Below, piece by piece: positions 17,448 to 28,096 of a stretch of DNA of 64,000 nucleotides; position 1 is the first letter of the stretch, and every line of letters starts with the position of its first letter. Source of the DNA: CAVTBX01 sp963733135 (GTDB lineage Bacteria; Actinomycetota; Thermoleophilia; Gaiellales; Gaiellaceae). The translations under genes and the position numbers were made by a program. Under the pieces are notes generated by a model. It was not told the origin of the DNA. It made no database searches and worked only from the letters and a program-made list of their open reading frames with translations. The stretch covers positions 248,001 through 312,000 of the forward strand of contig CAVTBX010000008.1 in NCBI GenBank assembly GCA_963733135.1, given 5' to 3'.

Positions 17448-18561
17448 TTACGCGACAGTGCCGGCAGCCTTGGCGAGGAGGTACGCATGGATGAACTCGT
17501 CCAGGCGCCCGTCGAGGACGGCCTGAGCGTTGCCCTCCTCGACGTCGGTGCGGTGATCCTTGACGAGCTGGTACGGGTGGAGGACGTAGCTCCGCACGGC
17601 GTTCCCACCGAAGCCCGTGTCGACCGCCTCCCCCCTCTCCCGGGCAAGCTCGGCCTCGCGACGTTCTTGCTCGAGCTCCACGAGCCGGGACTTCAGGATC
17701 TTGAGGGCGGTGTTCTTGTTCGAGAGCTGGGAGCGTTCGTTCTGGCACTGCACGACGATGCCGGTCGGCATGTGCGTGATCCGCACCGCGGAGTCGGTCT
17801 TGTTGACATGCTGGCCACCCGCGCCGCTCGCGCGGTACGTGTCGATCCGAAGATCCGACTCGTCGATCTCGACCTCGCCGTCGTCCGCGACGAGAGGGCT
17901 GACGATCACCTGGGCAAAGGACGTGTGCCGGCGGTGGGCCTGATCGAAGGGTGACAGCCGGACGAGCCGGTGCTTTCCGCGCTCGGCCTTGAGCGCGCCG
18001 TAGGCGTTCTCACCCGAGACCGTGAAGGTCGAGGACTTCAGACCCGCCTCTTCCCCTGGGCTCGCCTCGACGAGATCGGTCTTGAAACCGCGGTCGCCTG
18101 CCCAGCGGAGGTACATGCGGAGGAGGATCTCGGCCCAGTCCTGTGCGTCGGTCCCCCCCGTTGCCGCCTGGATGGAGACGACGGCGTCACCGGGGTCGTA
18201 ATCACCGGTGAAGAGCGCATCCTCCTGGAGTCGCTCCAGCTCACGACGGAGCGTCGCGACGGCCTCCTCGACCTGGTCGGCGGCGTCCTCGTCATCCGCG
18301 GAGAGCGCGGCGAGCTCGCGGAGGTCGTCGGCCTCGGCGGCCAGCCGGTCGTAGGCCTCCAGCCGTCGGGTGAGACGCGCGTGCTCCGACGAGGTGCGGG
18401 CGGCGCGAGTCTGGTCGTCCCAGTACCCGGGTGCGCCCATCTCCGCCTCGAGCTGCGTCAGGCGGGCGCGAAGCGCGTCCGGGTCAAAGGTAATCACGGA
18501 CCCAGGCGAGCTGGATCCTGATTTCCTCGAGCTCTCGGCTTACAGCAGCGGCGTCGGCCAT
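17448..18561 (-). CDS. prfB: Peptide chain release factor 2, with programmed +1 frameshift
   Basis: The gene starts at ATG 18561 (MADAAAVSRELEEIRIQLAW), reads 25 codons to CTT-TGA, then shifts +1 (skipping base 18486) and continues to 17448, giving ~370 residues as in E. coli RF2 (365). A start at GTG 18497 would be an artefact of the shift. Class II features: the SPF anticodon-like tripeptide in VRLSPFDQAHRRHTSF and the catalytic GGQ in ASGAGGQHVNKTDSAVR near residue 255. RF2 terminates at UGA and UAA. The in-frame UGA lets RF2 control its own level: low RF2 favours shifting. The gap 17336-17447 carries the presumed ftsE promoter. Confidence 0.96.
18483..18489 (-). promoter_or_regulatory. 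RF2 programmed frameshift site CTTTGAC
   Basis: On the minus strand the heptamer CTTTGAC follows TAC in frame 0. The tRNA on CTT re-pairs on TTT when RF2 is scarce. The usual AGGGGG stimulator just upstream is weak here (only TGGGT, about 11 bases before the slip codon). Confidence 0.93.
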
Positions 18562-18751
18562 CGCGGCGGCATGGTACCTGGCGCCTTGGCCGAGGTTTTG
18601 CACCTCGGCCTGGAATTTGCCGACACACATTCGGCACAGGTCTGTACCAGACAGGCGCGGATTTGCGCGCTAGGCTCGACGTAGGGGGGAAACCACGGGG
18701 GTACCCCGGGGGAAAACTCTCGCGCGAGACACAGTTTCGGGTCGGCGGGCC

Positions 18752-18757
18752 TAGACT
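18752..18757 (+). promoter_or_regulatory. Putative -10 box (TAGACT) of the cupin gene
   Basis: Seven bases separate it from GTG 18765. The rest of the 203-bp region between prfB and this cupin shows no other feature. Confidence 0.45.
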
Positions 18758-18764
18758 CAGGGGC

Positions 18765-19136
18765 GTGAGCGGACTCGGCGATATCCGTGACTTACCGCCC
18801 CGGCAGATCTGGGACGGGATCGCCGGACGCGTCCTCCACGGCGAGCAGCTGACGCTCGGCCTCGTCGAGCTCGAGCCAGGAATCCACCTTCCCGAGCATC
18901 GGCATCCGAACGAACAGCTCGGTCTCGTAATCGAGGGCGCGATCACCTTCACGGTCGGCGGCCAGACGGAAGACCTCGGGCCAGGCGGTACCTGGCGCAT
19001 CCCGGCCGACACGCCTCATTCGGCGGTCGTCGGCCCGGACGGCGCCATCGTCATCGACGTGTTCGCACCACCCCGCGAGGACTGGAAAAAGCTCGACGAG
19101 CTCGAGCCGCGCCCACCACGCTGGCCCTGGACGTAG
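18765..19136 (+). CDS. Small cupin domain protein
   Basis: 123 residues from GTG 18765 (VSGLGDIRDLPPRQIWDGIA). A single conserved beta-barrel: GIHLPEHRHPNEQLGLVIEG holds the His-x-His metal motif at ~45-53, and PADTPHSAVVGPDGAIVIDVF is the second half. The C-terminal PPREDWKKL is common in cupins annotated as quercetinase- or pectin-degradation-like, but no substrate can be assigned. It stands alone, divergent from prfB and nearly abutting the convergent DUF3303 gene. Confidence 0.8.
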   Translation: MSGLGDIRDLPPRQIWDGIAGRVLHGEQLTLGLVELEPGIHLPEHRHPNEQLGLVIEGAITFTVGGQTEDLGPGGTWRIPADTPHSAVVGPDGAIVIDVFAPPREDWKKLDELEPRPPRWPWT

Positions 19137-19145
19137 ACCTTCGGC

Positions 19146-19409
19146 TCAGCGGAGCGCGCGAGCCGCAGCCTCTGCCGAGTCGATTACCGGCACGACCTCG
19201 AACGTGGCGAGGTCGCTCCAGCGCGAGATCCACTGCTCCAGCAGCGCCGGATCATCGGCGTCCACTAGCTGGAAGCACCGGTCGAGGCTCACGTCGACCC
19301 AGCTGTCGACGAAGTCGAGCCCCGGAGGCAACAGGCGACCTTCTGCGGCTACGCGGTCGTAGACGGGGCGAGCGCCGTGAACGAAGTGCTCGACCACCAT
19401 GTAGCGCAC
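19146..19409 (-). CDS. DUF3303 family protein
   Basis: 87 residues from GTG 19409 (VRYMVVEHFVHGARPVYDRV). The whole chain fits the DUF3303 pattern: a first strand ending in V-E-H-F, a helix, then EGRLLPPGLDFVDSWVDVSL and DRCFQLVDADDPALLEQWI. It ends with FEVVPVIDS. The fold is probably ferredoxin-like; no function is known. There is no clear Shine-Dalgarno. The adjacent 201-bp gap to secA (19410-19610) shows no gene, RNA or strong hairpin. Confidence 0.8.
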   Translation of the reverse strand: MRYMVVEHFVHGARPVYDRVAAEGRLLPPGLDFVDSWVDVSLDRCFQLVDADDPALLEQWISRWSDLATFEVVPVIDSAEAAARALR

Positions 19410-19610
19410 GCGCCTGGCCCCGACGGCGCTAGGAGGGTTTGGCGAGATGGTCTTCGTTGCCTGATCGTACGCTTACGCGTCCGGTTTCCGCGCAAGGACG
19501 CAGGGAGCGTTCGTACCGTGGAATCTGGACGCGGATGCGTGCGACTGAGGACGCCGCCTCGGGGCGAGCAGCGTGATCAGGCGGCACAACGGCTATGTCG
19601 TGAAACCCTC

Positions 19611-22280
<2,670 letters not shown>

Positions 22281-22300
22281 GTGTCAGTCCAGGGTAGCGG

Positions 22301-22846
22301 TCACAACGGGTCGATAGTGAGCTGCCAGCGCTCGCCGCCCACGTTATCGGCGCGGGCTGCGAACGCCTGAAATCTTGCTCGTCCGCGCCGCTCGAGCTCT
22401 CGGAGCGCGATGTCGACCACAGGGTCGACGAGGCCCTCGATCGGCCCTTCGTCGAGCGCCGCGGAGAGCTCGCCGTCCGGAGTGAGAGCGACCTCGAGCA
22501 CACGAGCGTCGAGTACTCCCAACGTGATGAGCTCGGCTTTCACGCGACGGGCTCCTGCCGCCCAGGCGGTCGAGCCTCTCCGGACGAGGAGAACCTCGTA
22601 TGGGCGCGCCAGCTCACCGTCCAAGGAGGCAGCGACGCGTTCACAGGCTGTGGTGAATCCGCCGCCGGCCGATGCCACGATTTCGCCGTCGAAGGCCATG
22701 AAGCTGAGCTCGTTGATCGTCTCCCCCGCGAGCTCAGGCAGCTCGACGGCGATCAGGGCATCCCATTGCCTCGGCCGCGCAAGGCCGGTGATCCCGGTGG
22801 GCACCCAGCGGAACGCCCCGGGGTCTGTGACCTCGTCAGGACTCAG
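22301..22846 (-). CDS. Hypothetical protein co-transcribed with hpf
   Basis: Up to 181 residues; no family recognised. The coding frame runs from the hpf stop to 22301, with good codon bias. No ATG, GTG or TTG occurs near the expected start. A CTG at 22846 overlaps the hpf stop as CTGA, the next candidate being GTG 22804. The protein appears soluble, with alternating strands and helices: WDALIAVELPELAGETIN; MAFDGEIVASAGGGFTTACE; PYEVLLVRRGSTAWAAGARR; and a C-terminal helix ALRELERRGRARFQAFAARA. There is no signal or membrane segment. Its place between hpf and secA suggests a role in translation or stress, by position only. Confidence 0.55.
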   Translation of the reverse strand: MSPDEVTDPGAFRWVPTGITGLARPRQWDALIAVELPELAGETINELSFMAFDGEIVASAGGGFTTACERVAASLDGELARPYEVLLVRRGSTAWAAGARRVKAELITLGVLDARVLEVALTPDGELSAALDEGPIEGLVDPVVDIALRELERRGRARFQAFAARADNVGGERWQLTIDPL

Positions 22847-23388
22847 GGAGCCTGCGGCTCGATGAGGCCGTAGTCCCGATCTCGCCGACGGTAGACGACG
22901 TTTATCTCGAACGTCTCTGCGTTCTGAAAGACGAAGAAGTCGTGTCCGATGAGCTCGAGTTGGAGAACCGCCTCCTCCGGGCTCATCGGTTTTACGGGGA
23001 ACTGCTTCGTCTTGACGATCACGGGATGCTCCTCGTCCGGCACGACTGGTCTCACATCCTCTGACGTCGCGCCGTGGTTCCGGCCTGATCCACGCCGTCG
23101 CTTTTCCCGAAGGCGCTGCGCTTGCCGCTCGAGCTTGTCGACGAGGAGGTCGATCGACGCCTTCATGTCTGTCGAGGCTTCGCGGGCTCGGATGATCGGG
23201 CCCTTTGTCCAGATTGTCGCCTCCGCGACCTGGTTGTCCGAGATGGACGGGTTTCGCTCGACGGCGAGCTCGAGCTCCAGACGCGCCGAGTCGTTCAGGT
23301 GCTTGTCGAGCTTGCCGAGCTTCTCTTGGGCGTAGCCACGGAGCGAGGGCGTGACGTCGAGGTTCTTGCCCTTGACCTGAAGTCTCAC
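22843..23388 (-). CDS. hpf: Ribosome hibernation promoting factor (long form)
   Basis: 181 residues from GTG 23388, with GAGGAGG five bases before it and a TAGGCT box further up. The N-terminal domain (~1-100) is the S30AE/YfiA fold (LQVKGKNLDVTPSLRGYAQE; KASIDLLVDKLERQAQRL). The C-terminal domain (~120-181) has VKTKQFPVKPMSPEEAVLQL, LIGHDFFVFQNAETFEINVV and YRRRDRDYGLIEP, diagnostic of the long HPF that dimerises 70S ribosomes into 100S in stationary phase. Gap 23389-23535 shows no gene. Confidence 0.95.
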   Translation of the reverse strand: MRLQVKGKNLDVTPSLRGYAQEKLGKLDKHLNDSARLELELAVERNPSISDNQVAEATIWTKGPIIRAREASTDMKASIDLLVDKLERQAQRLREKRRRGSGRNHGATSEDVRPVVPDEEHPVIVKTKQFPVKPMSPEEAVLQLELIGHDFFVFQNAETFEINVVYRRRDRDYGLIEPQAP

Positions 23389-23535
23389 TGCGGCCTCCTC
23401 TTCGGACTCGGCATGAGCCTAACGCACTCCGTCGTACTCGGACATCGAGGTCAGAGGTCGCCTGCTGCGTCGTGACGGGGGCTCGTGCCTCCGGCGCGGG
23501 GGGCGACGGGGCAGTCAGCGATGAGCTCGCCATGC

Positions 23536-24216
23536 CTAGAGCCGCACCGCCCGAGCCAGCGTGACAACGTCGACCGTCCGTGCGCCGGCTCGGTGAAGCT
23601 CGGTCGAAGCGGTACGCACGGTGGCGCCGGTCGTGTAGACGTCGTCGACGAGGGCGATGGCGACTGCGACAGGCGACTCTGCACGGAATGCTCCGCGGAC
23701 GTTCGTTCGGCGCGAGTCGCGGTCGAGACCCCGCTGCGGGCCGACCGCGCGCGTTCGGGCAAGCGTCCGTGAGAGCGGAATCTCCCATCGATTGCTCAGC
23801 TCCCTGGCGAGCGCCTCGGCCGTGCTCGTGCCGCGCCAGAGCGTCCGGTCGAGGTCGCCCGGCACGTATGTGATCGCCCCCACGCCAGGCCGCGGCACCA
23901 CCTCGACGATGAGCTCAGCGAGCAATCGATCGAGACGCCGGAGGCCGCGCTCCTTCCACACCGCCACCAGGCGGCGAGCCGGCCCTTCGTAGGCGACGGC
24001 TGCCCTGGCGCACCGGAAAGACGTTCGTCTTCCCCGGCACTCGGCGCATCGTTCTACCGGCCAGGCCGTGGGCGCCCCGCAACGCTCGCAGAGGGGCGGA
24101 CGCAGTCGGCGGAGGGCCGCCCGGCACGCCGGGCAGAGGAGCGTCTCACCCGTCGCGCACGCCGCGCAGCGAACCGGGACGAGGAGATCGAGGAGCGGAG
24201 GTGCCCGAGACCACAT
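23536..24216 (-). CDS. comF: ComF family phosphoribosyltransferase-like protein
   Basis: 226 residues. The N-terminal double zinc-finger has the pattern PVRCAACATGETLLCPACRA and PLCERCGAPTAWPVERCAEC at ~14-62. The C-terminal phosphoribosyltransferase domain carries the PRPP loop VAIALVDDVYTTGATVRTAS at ~188-207 and an RxxxQxxL-like region (RTRAVGPQRGLDRDSRRTNV). ComF proteins are needed for DNA uptake in naturally competent bacteria and are widespread elsewhere with unclear roles. No other competence gene is in the window. A terminator precedes it, so it forms its own unit. Confidence 0.9.
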   Translation of the reverse strand: MWSRAPPLLDLLVPVRCAACATGETLLCPACRAALRRLRPPLCERCGAPTAWPVERCAECRGRRTSFRCARAAVAYEGPARRLVAVWKERGLRRLDRLLAELIVEVVPRPGVGAITYVPGDLDRTLWRGTSTAEALARELSNRWEIPLSRTLARTRAVGPQRGLDRDSRRTNVRGAFRAESPVAVAIALVDDVYTTGATVRTASTELHRAGARTVDVVTLARAVRL

Positions 24217-24234
24217 GCAACGAGGATGGCAGGG

Positions 24235-24255
24235 AAAAGCGCACGAGTGGTGCGC
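24235..24255 (-). terminator. Rho-independent terminator
   Basis: On the minus strand GCGCAC-CACTC-GTGCGC is followed by TTTT, 40 bp after the stop of the nucleotidyltransferase gene and just before comF. Confidence 0.65.
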
Positions 24256-24294
24256 GCTTTGTGACGTTTGTGTGCCGGACCCGCGCCGAAAGTG

Positions 24295-25320
24295 CTACTG
24301 GTCGCGACGGCCCGGATAGCGCGCGATGCTCTCGGCAAGCTTGGACGCATCTCCGAAGATTCCGGCGATCGCAAGGCCCTCGTCCGGAACGACGCTCCCC
24401 GGAAGAAGCGCCGCACGCCGAATCGCCGCCTTCTCACCGACCTCGCAGTCCGCACCGATGGCGGCGGGGCCGCGTACCTGAGCTTCAGGCCCGATTCGCA
24501 CGTTTCGGCCGAGCACCAGTGGGGGCTCGAGGGTTGCGGTCGAATCGATGCTGCAGCTAGGACCCGTCCAGATCCCCGGCGTCAACTCGCGTCCCGGGAT
24601 GTCCACGCGTACGTGGCCACGCACAGCGTCGAGGATCGAGTTTCTGAGCTGGTCGAGATCTCCGACGTCGTTCCAGTAGGACATCGTCGTGTAGGCGTAA
24701 AGGGGCTCGTTCGCGGCGACGAGGCTCGGCCACAGATCTCGGCCGAAGTCGAAGGGCGTTCCCTCCGGTATCCGCGCGAGCAGCTCCGGCTCGATCACGT
24801 ACACGCCGCAGTTCGCCAGGTTCGACCGAGCCTCGTCCGGCCGTGGTTTCTCCTGGAAGCCGGTCACACGGGTCTCCCGGTCGAGAATGACAACGCCGTA
24901 GGCGGAAGGGTCGGCGACCGGCTTGACGGCGAGGGTCGCGAGCGCGCCCGTCCTTCGGTGATGGCCGAGAAGCGCAGTGACGTCGATGTCGTGAAGGCCA
25001 TCGCCGGAAGTAACGAGGATGGTCTCACCGCCCCACAGATCCTCGAGCGCCTTCGTTCCGCCGGCGGTTCCGAGCAGCACGTCCTCGTGCGACCAGTGAA
25101 TCTCCAGCCCGAGATCGGAGCCGTCTCCGAAGTAGGCCCGGATCAGGTCGGGAAACGCATGCAGGTTGATGCCGACTTCCCGGATCTCATGACGGTGGAG
25201 CAGGTTGAGGAGGTGGTGCAAGACCGGCCGATTCGCGATGGGCATCATCGGCTTCGGGATGAAGTCAGTGAGCGGCGCGAGCCTCGTCCCGAGCCCCGCG
25301 GCCATGACCATTGCCTTCAC
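24295..25320 (-). CDS. Sugar-phosphate nucleotidyltransferase with left-handed helix domain
   Basis: 341 residues from GTG 25320. The nucleotidyltransferase domain (~1-235) has MAAGLGTRLAPLTDFIPKPM at the N-terminus, the GTAGGTKAL motif and SGDGLHDID for the metal site. The C-terminal ~100 residues are hexapeptide repeats (WTGPSCSIDSTATLEPPLVL; GRNVRIGPEAQVRGPAAIGA), a left-handed beta-helix as in GDP-mannose or glucose-1-phosphate pyrophosphorylases. It makes an NDP-sugar from a sugar 1-phosphate; GDP-mannose and dNDP-glucose are both possible. The neighbouring ugd cluster suggests supply of surface polysaccharide precursors. Confidence 0.86.
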   Translation of the reverse strand: MKAMVMAAGLGTRLAPLTDFIPKPMMPIANRPVLHHLLNLLHRHEIREVGINLHAFPDLIRAYFGDGSDLGLEIHWSHEDVLLGTAGGTKALEDLWGGETILVTSGDGLHDIDVTALLGHHRRTGALATLAVKPVADPSAYGVVILDRETRVTGFQEKPRPDEARSNLANCGVYVIEPELLARIPEGTPFDFGRDLWPSLVAANEPLYAYTTMSYWNDVGDLDQLRNSILDAVRGHVRVDIPGRELTPGIWTGPSCSIDSTATLEPPLVLGRNVRIGPEAQVRGPAAIGADCEVGEKAAIRRAALLPGSVVPDEGLAIAGIFGDASKLAESIARYPGRRDQ

Positions 25321-25456
25321 TGTGGCACCGCCTCCCGGCCTCGCATCGGGCTTCTCGGCTCGCCCACGCGTCTGAGAGCGGGTGCGGGGACGCGAGCAAC
25401 GACATCACGATCGACCTGCTCGGGTTCGAGGGTTCCGGCCGAAGCCGGCGGCGCGC

Positions 25457-26728
25457 CTAGGTTCCCTCGTCCCAGGAAGCCAGGTATCGCTCCTGCTCCT
25501 CTGTGAGCGTGTCGATCTCCACGCCGAGCGTCTCGAGCTTCAGACGTGCGATCTCGCGATCGATGTCGGATGGCACGTCGTAGACGCGGCGCTCGAGCTC
25601 GTCGGCGTGTGAGACAACCCATTCGGCCGAGAGTGCCTGGTTGGCAAAGCTCATATCCATGACCGCCGCCGGATGTCCCTCAGCGGCGGAGAGGTTCACG
25701 AGCCGGCCGTCTGCAATGAGGTAGATGCGGCGATCGTCGGAGAGCGCGAACTCCTCCACGTTCGGGCGCGCGACCCGAACCGATGTCGCGAGCTTTTGGA
25801 GCGCTGGGATGTCGATCTCGACGTTGAAGTGGCCCGTGTTTGCCAGGACGGCTCCGTCCTTCATACGCTCGATGTGCTCGCGGGCGATAACCCCCTTGTC
25901 ACCCGTCGCCGTGCAGAAGATGTCGCCGACCGGAGCAGCGTCCAGGAGGGGAAGAACCTCGAAGCCGTCCATGAGCGCCTCGAGGGCGCGCATCGGGTCG
26001 ACCTCGGTGACGATCACGTGCGCGCCCATGCCGCGCGCCCGCATGGCGACGCCGCGCCCGACCCAGCCGTACCCGGCGATGACAAACTTTCGGCCGGCCA
26101 AGAGGATGTTCGTCGCGCGGATGATTCCGTCGACCGTCGACTGACCGGTTCCGTAGCGATTGTCGAAGAGGTGCTTCGTGCTTGCCTCGTTCACTGCCAC
26201 GATGGGGTAGGCGAGGTCTCCCTGCGCCTCGAGCGCGCGAAGACGAATCACGCCGGTCGTCGTCTCCTCGGTGCCGCCCACGATGTCGCCGAGAAGGTCG
26301 CGCCGATCCTTGTGGAGGATCCCGACCACATCGGCGCCGTCGTCCATCGTGAGGTGCGGCCGAGCCTCGACGGCGGCGGTGATGTGGGAGTAGTACGTGT
26401 CGTTGTCCTCGCCCCGGATCGCAAACACGGGGATGCCGTACTCCTGGACGAGCGCCGCGGCGACATCGTCCTGCGTCGAGAGCGGGTTGGACGCACAGAG
26501 ATACACCTCTGCGCCGCCCGCCTTCAGCGTGCGGGCGAGATTCGCAGTCTCGGTCGTGACGTGGAGGCAGGCCGCGACACGAAAGCCGCTCAGCGGTTGT
26601 TCGTGCTCGAAGCGCTCGCGAATCGTCGCCAAGACGGGCATCTGCCGGTCGGCCCACGTGATCCTCGTTACGCCGAGCGGCGCGAGCGCGAGATCCTTGA
26701 CGTCGTATTGCGGTGACGTGGTCGCCAT
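25457..26728 (-). CDS. ahcY: Adenosylhomocysteinase
   Basis: 423 residues. Conserved blocks are complete: WADRQMPVLATIRERFEHEQ, AACLHVTTETANLARTLKAG, DDGADVVGILHKDRRDLLG, the substrate/NAD core AVNEASTKHLFDNRYGTGQS, and the NAD-binding VIAGYGWVGRGVAMRARGMG at ~215. The C-terminal tyrosine region (EERYLASW-like) is present. It hydrolyses S-adenosylhomocysteine to adenosine and homocysteine, feeding MetH encoded 5 kb away. It has the shorter form lacking the ~40-residue insert of many bacterial enzymes. No Shine-Dalgarno; a -10 box lies nine bases before ATG 26728. Confidence 0.97.
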   Translation of the reverse strand: MATTSPQYDVKDLALAPLGVTRITWADRQMPVLATIRERFEHEQPLSGFRVAACLHVTTETANLARTLKAGGAEVYLCASNPLSTQDDVAAALVQEYGIPVFAIRGEDNDTYYSHITAAVEARPHLTMDDGADVVGILHKDRRDLLGDIVGGTEETTTGVIRLRALEAQGDLAYPIVAVNEASTKHLFDNRYGTGQSTVDGIIRATNILLAGRKFVIAGYGWVGRGVAMRARGMGAHVIVTEVDPMRALEALMDGFEVLPLLDAAPVGDIFCTATGDKGVIAREHIERMKDGAVLANTGHFNVEIDIPALQKLATSVRVARPNVEEFALSDDRRIYLIADGRLVNLSAAEGHPAAVMDMSFANQALSAEWVVSHADELERRVYDVPSDIDREIARLKLETLGVEIDTLTEEQERYLASWDEGT

Positions 26729-26737
26729 GCCGCGCGC

Positions 26738-26743
26738 AGTGTA
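26738..26743 (-). promoter_or_regulatory. Putative -10 box (TACACT) of ahcY
   Basis: Located between a terminator hairpin and the ATG, with nine intervening bases, so the mRNA would be leaderless or nearly so. Confidence 0.45.
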
Positions 26744-26746
26744 CGG

Positions 26747-26769
26747 AAAAGCGGCCGCGAGACGGCCGC
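26747..26769 (-). terminator. Rho-independent terminator upstream of ahcY
   Basis: On the minus strand GCGGCCG-TCTCG-CGGCCGC is followed by TTTT. It ends only ~20 bases before the ahcY ATG and ~200 bases after the upstream cupin gene's stop. It either ends the upstream unit or attenuates ahcY. The rest of 26770-26975 shows no gene. Confidence 0.7.
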
Positions 26770-26975
26770 GCTTAGGTCAGGGCCGGAGCCCCACTCCAAC
26801 TCGTACTCGCGCGTGTAATACGGATCCCCCGGCCTCCTCCCCGAGGCGATCGTATGTCGAAGATCGTGACGCGTGGTGCGCAGTTCGTGCCGAGATACGC
26901 CTGGAGGCGCGCCGGAACTGCCACGCGCGCCGCCCTGTCGCACGGCGCACCGAGCGACCATGAAAAGGCTTGGGC

Positions 26976-27371
26976 CTAGTCGCTTCGTCCGTAGCGATCT
27001 TCCAGCCGAACGACATCGTCGAGCTCAGGAGTCGACGCTTCGAGCACGACGGCATCGTCGAGCGCGCGCCACCGGTGAACGACGCCCGGCGCCAGGTGAT
27101 ACGCCTTTCCGGGGCCCACCACCTCCACGTCCAGCGGCCCGCCAGGATCGCCGATCTCGAGCTCTATACGGCCCTCGTAGACGTAGATGACCTCGTCCTT
27201 CCTGCGGTGGAACTGGAGGGAGAGCTGCTCGCCCTGCCGGATGAACAGCACCTTGGCGCTGTAGCGATCCGTGCACGCAAAGACGATCTCGTACCCCCAC
27301 GGCTTCTCTATCCGCTCGACTCTGTGGGAGAAGCGGTCGAGGTCGAGGAGGTTCGGCGATGTGTCTTCCAC
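26976..27371 (-). CDS. Cupin, mannose-6-phosphate isomerase-like (type II)
   Basis: 131 residues from GTG 27371. It has the ManC C-terminal/PMI-II cupin pattern: KPWGYEIVFACTDRYSAKVL, then LSLQFHRRKDEVIYVYEGRI with the metal-binding His, and GKAYHLAPGVVHRWRALDD. The open frame continues upstream to 27485, but that stretch overlaps the neighbouring gene and is not cupin-like. Stand-alone cupins of this type occur in nucleotide-sugar clusters; isomerase activity is plausible but unproven. It closes the ugd-nucleotidyltransferase-cupin run on this strand. Confidence 0.82.
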   Translation of the reverse strand: MEDTSPNLLDLDRFSHRVERIEKPWGYEIVFACTDRYSAKVLFIRQGEQLSLQFHRRKDEVIYVYEGRIELEIGDPGGPLDVEVVGPGKAYHLAPGVVHRWRALDDAVVLEASTPELDDVVRLEDRYGRSD

Positions 27372-27403
27372 GCGGGCGGTCCTACTCCGTGCCGGACGGC
27401 CAG

Positions 27404-28096
27404 TCAAGAGGCGAGCCGCCCGCCGTGGGTGGACAGGTGCTCGTCGGCGAGCCGTAAGTCCTTCGGTGTGTTGACCGTGAGCCACACGCCGTGGTGGCGA
27501 AATGCGCCAAGCCGCCCGTCGGCCGCGAGCTCGGGAAAGGTGGTCGTCTCGTGGTCACCACGCTCGGGAAGCCGCTCGAGCGCGCCGGGGCCGAGGACAT
27601 AGACGCCGCAGCTCACCCACTCGTCGAGTTGCGCACCCTCTCGGAAGCCTGTCACGCGATCGCCGGCGAGCTCGACGAGCCCGAACGGCGAGCTGGGGCG
27701 CGCAACGACGATCGTCGCGTCCAGGCCTCCCTCCTGATGCCGCGCCCACACGTCCCCGAGATCGGCGTCGAGCAGCTCGTCGCCGTTCAGGGCGAAGCAG
27801 TCGCCGTCCTCCTGCCGCTCGGCGACTGCGAATCGGAGCCCACCGCCACGACCCAGGGGTTCGGGCTCCTCCACCGGCACGATCTCCGGGCCGAGCTCGC
27901 CGAGCTCCGCCTCGAACGAGGCTCCCTGGCCGGCGGCACAGCTCACCAACACACGGTCGACACCGGCCTTCGCCAGCCGCTCCACCGAATACGCGATCAG
28001 GGGCCGTCCTGCAACCTCGACCAGGGCTTTCGGCCGCCCGCCCGCCGCGTCGCCGAGGCGCTCGGCTCGCCCGCCCGCGAGGATGATCGCCTCCAC
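27404..28096 (-). CDS. Nucleotidyltransferase family protein (NTP_transferase)
   Basis: 230 residues from GTG 28096, which shares one base with the ugd stop (TAGTG). The N-terminus EAIILAGGRAERLGDAAGGR is the nucleotide-binding loop, followed by PKALVEVAGRPLIAYSVERL and the metal site in FALNGDELLDADLGD. It lacks the C-terminal hexapeptide domain, so it resembles short mannose-1-phosphate or D-glycero-manno-heptose-1-phosphate transferases (HddC/MurNAc-1-P type). The substrate is not determinable. Translation is probably coupled to ugd. Confidence 0.82.
   Translation of the reverse strand: MEAIILAGGRAERLGDAAGGRPKALVEVAGRPLIAYSVERLAKAGVDRVLVSCAAGQGASFEAELGELGPEIVPVEEPEPLGRGGGLRFAVAERQEDGDCFALNGDELLDADLGDVWARHQEGGLDATIVVARPSSPFGLVELAGDRVTGFREGAQLDEWVSCGVYVLGPGALERLPERGDHETTTFPELAADGRLGAFRHHGVWLTVNTPKDLRLADEHLSTHGGRLAS

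Noticed and set aside
17448..18497. prfB starting at GTG 18497
   Set aside because: The upstream frame encodes the RF2 N-terminus and ends in CTTTGAC, so this start is an artefact of the programmed shift.
26729..26975. SAH riboswitch upstream of ahcY
   Set aside because: I could not find the conserved SAH aptamer core in either strand; only a terminator-like hairpin is clear.
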